Origin: CAVRZY01 sp963725415
GTDB taxonomy: Bacteria > Acidobacteriota > Terriglobia > Bryobacterales > Bryobacteraceae
NCBI GenBank assembly: GCA_963725415.1
Contig: CAVRZY010000270.1
Span: 1 to 7,470, forward strand
Direction of reading: 5' to 3'
DNA length: 7,470 nt
In this document: one piece after another, positions 4,797 to 7,470 of the stretch
Position numbering within the stretch: position 1 is the stretch's first letter
Layout of the letters: each line of letters opens with the position of its first letter
Made by a program: the position numbers and the translations under genes
The notes under the pieces: generated by a model
Database searches by the model: none
The model's input: only the letters and a program-made list of their open reading frames with translations
Told to the model about the DNA's origin: nothing

Positions 4797-5393
4797 TACC
4801 TCCCCGATCAGCAGTACTCGCCGCTCCCCCCACGGCAGTCTGATCGGCGCCCGCCACTCGACCCCCCTCCTCGCAGCCAGGCGCTCGGCCTCCGCCTCGC
4901 CCACCAACAGGGCCACCCACTGGCCCAGCCGGCAAATCGCGCTCAGCACACTCTCCCACTTCACCGCTCGAGCAACCACCCAGTCAAAATGCTCCGCCAT
5001 CCCCTCAACCCGCCCGGCCTCCACCCCAACGTTCCCAAGCTCCCGCGTCGCCTCCCGCAGAAATACCGCCTTGCGCTGGTGCGATTCCGCCAGCGTGAAC
5101 CGGCAGTCCGGCCGCTCGACCGCCATCGGAATCCCCGGAAAACCCGCCCCGGAACCCACGTCCAACACCGACACAGCCTCCGGCGGCAGGTGTAACCCGC
5201 AAAACAGTGATTCGCAATAGTGCCGAACCACAACCCCCTCCAGATCCCGAACCGAGGTCAGGTTCAGCACCTTGTTCCACCGTACCAATAGCCGATAGTG
5301 CCCCTGAAGTTGCTGAACCTGAGCCGTAGACAGCCTTCCGACGGGGGAGAAATAACGCCTCAGTAGCTCTGAAAACTCTTCCGCATCCCTCAT
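4785..5393 (-). CDS. rsmG: 16S rRNA (guanine527-N7)-methyltransferase RsmG (GidB)
   Basis: RsmG uses SAM to methylate N7 of G527 in the 530 loop of 16S rRNA; loss gives low-level streptomycin resistance in several bacteria. The 202-residue product is the usual length. It shows the N-terminal signature LVRWNKVLNLTSVRD (36-50), the SAM-binding loop VLDVGSGAGFPGIP (76-89), LAESHQRKAVFLRE (101-114) and the ARAV segment (141-144). Its ATG (5393-5391) shares four bases with the mnmG stop (ATGA), so translation is probably coupled. The last codons read EVRST and, with the TGA stop, fall inside the parS site. Confidence 0.97.
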   Translation of the reverse strand: MRDAEEFSELLRRYFSPVGRLSTAQVQQLQGHYRLLVRWNKVLNLTSVRDLEGVVVRHYCESLFCGLHLPPEAVSVLDVGSGAGFPGIPMAVERPDCRFTLAESHQRKAVFLREATRELGNVGVEAGRVEGMAEHFDWVVARAVKWESVLSAICRLGQWVALLVGEAEAERLAARRGVEWRAPIRLPWGERRVLLIGEVRST

Positions 5394-7267
5394 GTCGGCC
5401 GACGGGCTGCGCCCAGACTCAAATATACATCCAGAATGGCAATCGCAGCCGGCGTCACCCCGGGAATGCGGCCGGCTTGGCCCAGCGTGCGCGGCCTCAC
5501 CCGCTCCAGTTTATCCCGTATCTCTCGCGACAACCCCGGAATCCCCCCGAAACCAAATCCATCAGGGATCTTTCGGTTCTCGGCGTTCTTCAAGCGTTCT
5601 ACTTGCCGCTCCTGCTGCGCGATGTAGCCGGCATACTTCGTTTCGGTCTCGATATTGCTCAGCACGCCTCGCACCGGCTGTTCCCCCAGCGCCTTCGAGG
5701 CCCACTCCCGCAGCCGCTCGGCGCTGGCCTCCGGCCGCTTCAGCCACTCCAATAGCGTGGGCCGGTCCTCTGCAGCCAGATTGAACTTGGCCGGCTCGAC
5801 GCGGGTCTGGCCCATCAACTCCCTCAGCCGCGCCTTCTGCTGCTGTTTCTTCAGGTAGAGATTCCAGCGCGCTTCGCTCACCAGCCCCACCCGCCGCCCG
5901 ATCGGCGTCAACCGCTCCTCGGCATTGTCAATCCGGAGTTGCAGCCGAAACTCCGCCCGCGAGGTGAACATGCGGTACGGCTCGTCGGCGCCCTTGGTGA
6001 CCAAATCGTCGATCAGAATCCCCGTGTAGCCCTCGGTCCTGCCGATCACCACTGGCGGCATTCCCCCCAGCCGGCAGGCGGCATTGATCCCGGCGACGAT
6101 TCCCTGGCAGGCCGCTTCCTCGTATCCTGAAGTCCCGTTGATCTGCCCCGCCAGGAAAAGGCCCTCAATCGATTTCACCTCCAGGGTGTGCCCCAATTCG
6201 CGAGGATCGATGGCGTCGTACTCGATGGCGTAGCCGGGTCGCAGCATCTCCGCCCGTTCCAGCCCCGGAATCGAGGCGATCATCGCCATCTGCACGTCAA
6301 TCGGCATGCTCGTGGACATGCCGTTCACGTAGATTTCGTACGTGTCCAGGCCCTCCGGCTCCAGGAAAACCTGGTGCCGCAGCTTGTCCGGAAACTTGAC
6401 GACTTTGTCCTCGATGGATGGACAATACCGTGGCCCGATGCCTTCAATCCGGCCGCTATACAGCGGAGATCTCGGAATCGCCTCGCGCAGAATGCGCTGG
6501 GTCTCCTCGTTCGTGTAGGCGATGTAGCACTGGATCTGCGGCCGGTCGATCTTCTCCGTCAGAAACGAGAAAGGCGTGGGCTCGAGGTCGCCGGCCTGTG
6601 GCTGGAACTTGGACCAGTCGATGCTCCGCCCGTCCAGCCGCGGCGGCGTGCCAGTCTTCAGCCGCCTCCACCGGAGCCCCACACTCCTAAGCTGGTCTCC
6701 GAGCAGGTTCGACGGCGGCTCCCCGCTCCGCCCGCACGTGTACGTCGTCTCACCTACGTGCGCGAGCCCGTTCAGGAAGGTCCCTGGGGTGACAATCACC
6801 GCCCCGCATTCGATCATCCGCCCGTCCCTCAGCCTCACTCCCCGCACCCGGCGCTCACCGTCCCCTTCGATCACCAGTTCCGCCACCTCCGCCTGCAAGA
6901 TCCGTAGGTTCGGCTCCTCTTCCAGCACCTCCCGCATCCTGCTCCGGTAGCGCTTCTTGTCGCACTGCGCCCGCGGCGACCATACCGCCGGCCCCCGGCT
7001 GCTGTTCAACAACCGAAACTGGATCCCAACCGCGTCCGTCACCTCCGCCATCACCCCGCCCAGCGCATCCACTTCCCGCACCAGGTGCCCCTTGGCGATT
7101 CCTCCCACCGCCGGATTGCACGACATCTGGGCGATCAAGTCCAGGTTCATCGTGATCATCGCCGCCTTCATGCCGATCCGCGCACACGCCCGCGCTGCCT
7201 CGCACCCGGCATGCCCGGCGCCCACCACCACCACGTCGTATTTCGATTGACGGCCCTGCACTTGCAC
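5390..7267 (-). CDS. mnmG: tRNA uridine 5-carboxymethylaminomethyl modification enzyme MnmG (GidA)
   Basis: MnmG is the FAD-containing partner of the GTPase MnmE; together they modify uridine 34 of tRNAs that read two-fold degenerate codons. The 625 residues are the normal length. Seen in order: dinucleotide-binding loop VVVVGAGHAGCEAA (12-25), MSCNPAVGGIAKGHL with Cys50, LLNSSRGPAVWSPRAQCDK (86-103), LKTGTPPRLDG (203-213), RYCPSIEDKVVKF with Cys282, FLAGQINGTSGYEEAACQG and the C-terminal helical MnmE/tRNA-binding part ending GVTPAAIAILDVYLSL. Cys50 and Cys282 correspond to the two conserved cysteines of the family. The start is not settled: GTG at 7267 or a second in-frame GTG at 7261, which has AGG 5 nt upstream. 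MnmE is not in the window. Confidence 0.97.
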   Translation of the reverse strand: MQVQGRQSKYDVVVVGAGHAGCEAARACARIGMKAAMITMNLDLIAQMSCNPAVGGIAKGHLVREVDALGGVMAEVTDAVGIQFRLLNSSRGPAVWSPRAQCDKKRYRSRMREVLEEEPNLRILQAEVAELVIEGDGERRVRGVRLRDGRMIECGAVIVTPGTFLNGLAHVGETTYTCGRSGEPPSNLLGDQLRSVGLRWRRLKTGTPPRLDGRSIDWSKFQPQAGDLEPTPFSFLTEKIDRPQIQCYIAYTNEETQRILREAIPRSPLYSGRIEGIGPRYCPSIEDKVVKFPDKLRHQVFLEPEGLDTYEIYVNGMSTSMPIDVQMAMIASIPGLERAEMLRPGYAIEYDAIDPRELGHTLEVKSIEGLFLAGQINGTSGYEEAACQGIVAGINAACRLGGMPPVVIGRTEGYTGILIDDLVTKGADEPYRMFTSRAEFRLQLRIDNAEERLTPIGRRVGLVSEARWNLYLKKQQQKARLRELMGQTRVEPAKFNLAAEDRPTLLEWLKRPEASAERLREWASKALGEQPVRGVLSNIETETKYAGYIAQQERQVERLKNAENRKIPDGFGFGGIPGLSREIRDKLERVRPRTLGQAGRIPGVTPAAIAILDVYLSLGAARRPT

Positions 7268-7287
7268 CTTGCCCCGGTTTTTCTCCT

Positions 7288-7317
7288 ATTCTAGGGAAAT
7301 GGCGTTCGCTTTCACAA
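7288..7317 (-). promoter_or_regulatory. Candidate promoter of mnmG-rsmG
   Basis: On the minus strand TTGTGA (7317-7312, 4/6) and TAGAAT (7293-7288, 5/6) are 18 bp apart. Initiation near 7281 would leave a leader of about 14-20 nt, short for a strong ribosome site. An inverted repeat CGCTT-TCAC-AAGCG (7307-7320) covers the -35 box and could be an operator or chance. Confidence 0.45.
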
Positions 7318-7324
7318 GCGCAGC

Positions 7325-7330
7325 TATAAA
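7325..7330 (+). promoter_or_regulatory. Possible -10 box of purD
   Basis: TATAAA is the best -10 candidate upstream of purD (5/6), giving a leader of about 18 nt. No good -35 box lies 16-18 bp upstream, so a regulator or a different sigma factor may be needed, or the box may be spurious. Confidence 0.3.
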
Positions 7331-7354
7331 TCTTTCTAATGCGGAGACCGCGCA

Positions 7355-7470
7355 ATGAAAATTCTGGTTATCGGAAGCGGCGGCCGAGAACATGCCATCG
7401 CCTGGAGCCTGGCGCAGAGTCCATCGGTCAAAAAACTGTACGCCACCCCCGGAAATCCCGGTATCGCCAG
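7355..7470 (+). CDS. purD: Phosphoribosylamine-glycine ligase PurD (GARS), 3' end outside window
   Basis: The first 38 codons are visible. The N-terminus MKILVIGSGGREHAIAWSL carries the glycine-rich loop (GSGGREHA) that opens the N-domain of PurD, followed by YATPGNPGIA, the expected second motif. PurD joins glycine to 5-phosphoribosylamine with ATP in the second step of de novo purine synthesis. The ATG at 7355 has GGAG (7343-7346) 8 nt upstream. The gene is divergent from mnmG with 87 bp between starts. The family call is firm despite the short fragment; ATP-grasp residues lie beyond the edge. Confidence 0.93.
   Translation, partial: MKILVIGSGGREHAIAWSLAQSPSVKKLYATPGNPGIA

Noticed and set aside
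6188..6907. Long plus-strand open frame (239 aa) opposite mnmG
   Set aside because: Antisense shadow of a well conserved gene; the product shows no recognisable domain.
4655..7354. Replication origin near mnmG/rsmG/parAB
   Set aside because: No cluster of DnaA boxes (TTATCCACA-like) or AT-rich unwinding region is visible; the gene order suggests proximity to an origin but not its presence here.
1..7470. CRISPR arrays, insertion sequences, phage or toxin-antitoxin genes
   Set aside because: No regularly spaced repeats, transposase motifs, target duplications or known toxin/antitoxin folds could be seen.

Overview
The window comes from a GC-rich bacterial chromosome. A mnmG-rsmG-parA-parB cluster with a parS site is a common arrangement near bacterial replication origins, although no DnaA-box cluster is visible here. 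The PadR-type regulator and the overall gene style suggest Acidobacteriota or a similar GC-rich soil lineage. That placement is inference from gene style only.

Left part (1-1606, minus strand): a small polysaccharide-type unit. A Wzt-like ABC transporter ATPase is the first gene, with a good sigma70-type promoter. It overlaps the start of a SAM-dependent methyltransferase that runs off the left edge. No membrane permease partner is visible.

Intergenic region (1607-2279): about 670 bp without a confident gene. It holds the ABC-gene promoter, a second minus-strand promoter-like pair, and three consecutive hairpins directly downstream of that pair. It also holds a perfect 12-bp palindrome, three copies of a 7-bp repeat, and the promoter of a PadR-family repressor gene with operator-like symmetry in its spacer. 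This is the least ordinary part of the window.

Middle (2280-2997): the PadR regulator and an elongator-type tRNA-Met(CAT), both on the plus strand. The tRNA has encoded CCA and faces the end of parB.

Right part (2998-7267, minus strand): mnmG (tRNA wobble-uridine modification) and rsmG (16S rRNA m7G methylation) are coupled by an ATGA overlap. After a 130-bp spacer come parA and parB, which overlap by 41 bp (chromosome segregation). A near-consensus parS site lies across the rsmG stop codon, 130 bp upstream of parA and next to a set of mutually exclusive hairpins. purD (purine synthesis) starts divergently from mnmG and runs off the right edge.

Most genes are housekeeping. I found no convincing new multi-gene system. 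The best candidates for a second look are the structured intergenic element at about 1949-2085 and the parS/hairpin module at 4740-4796.
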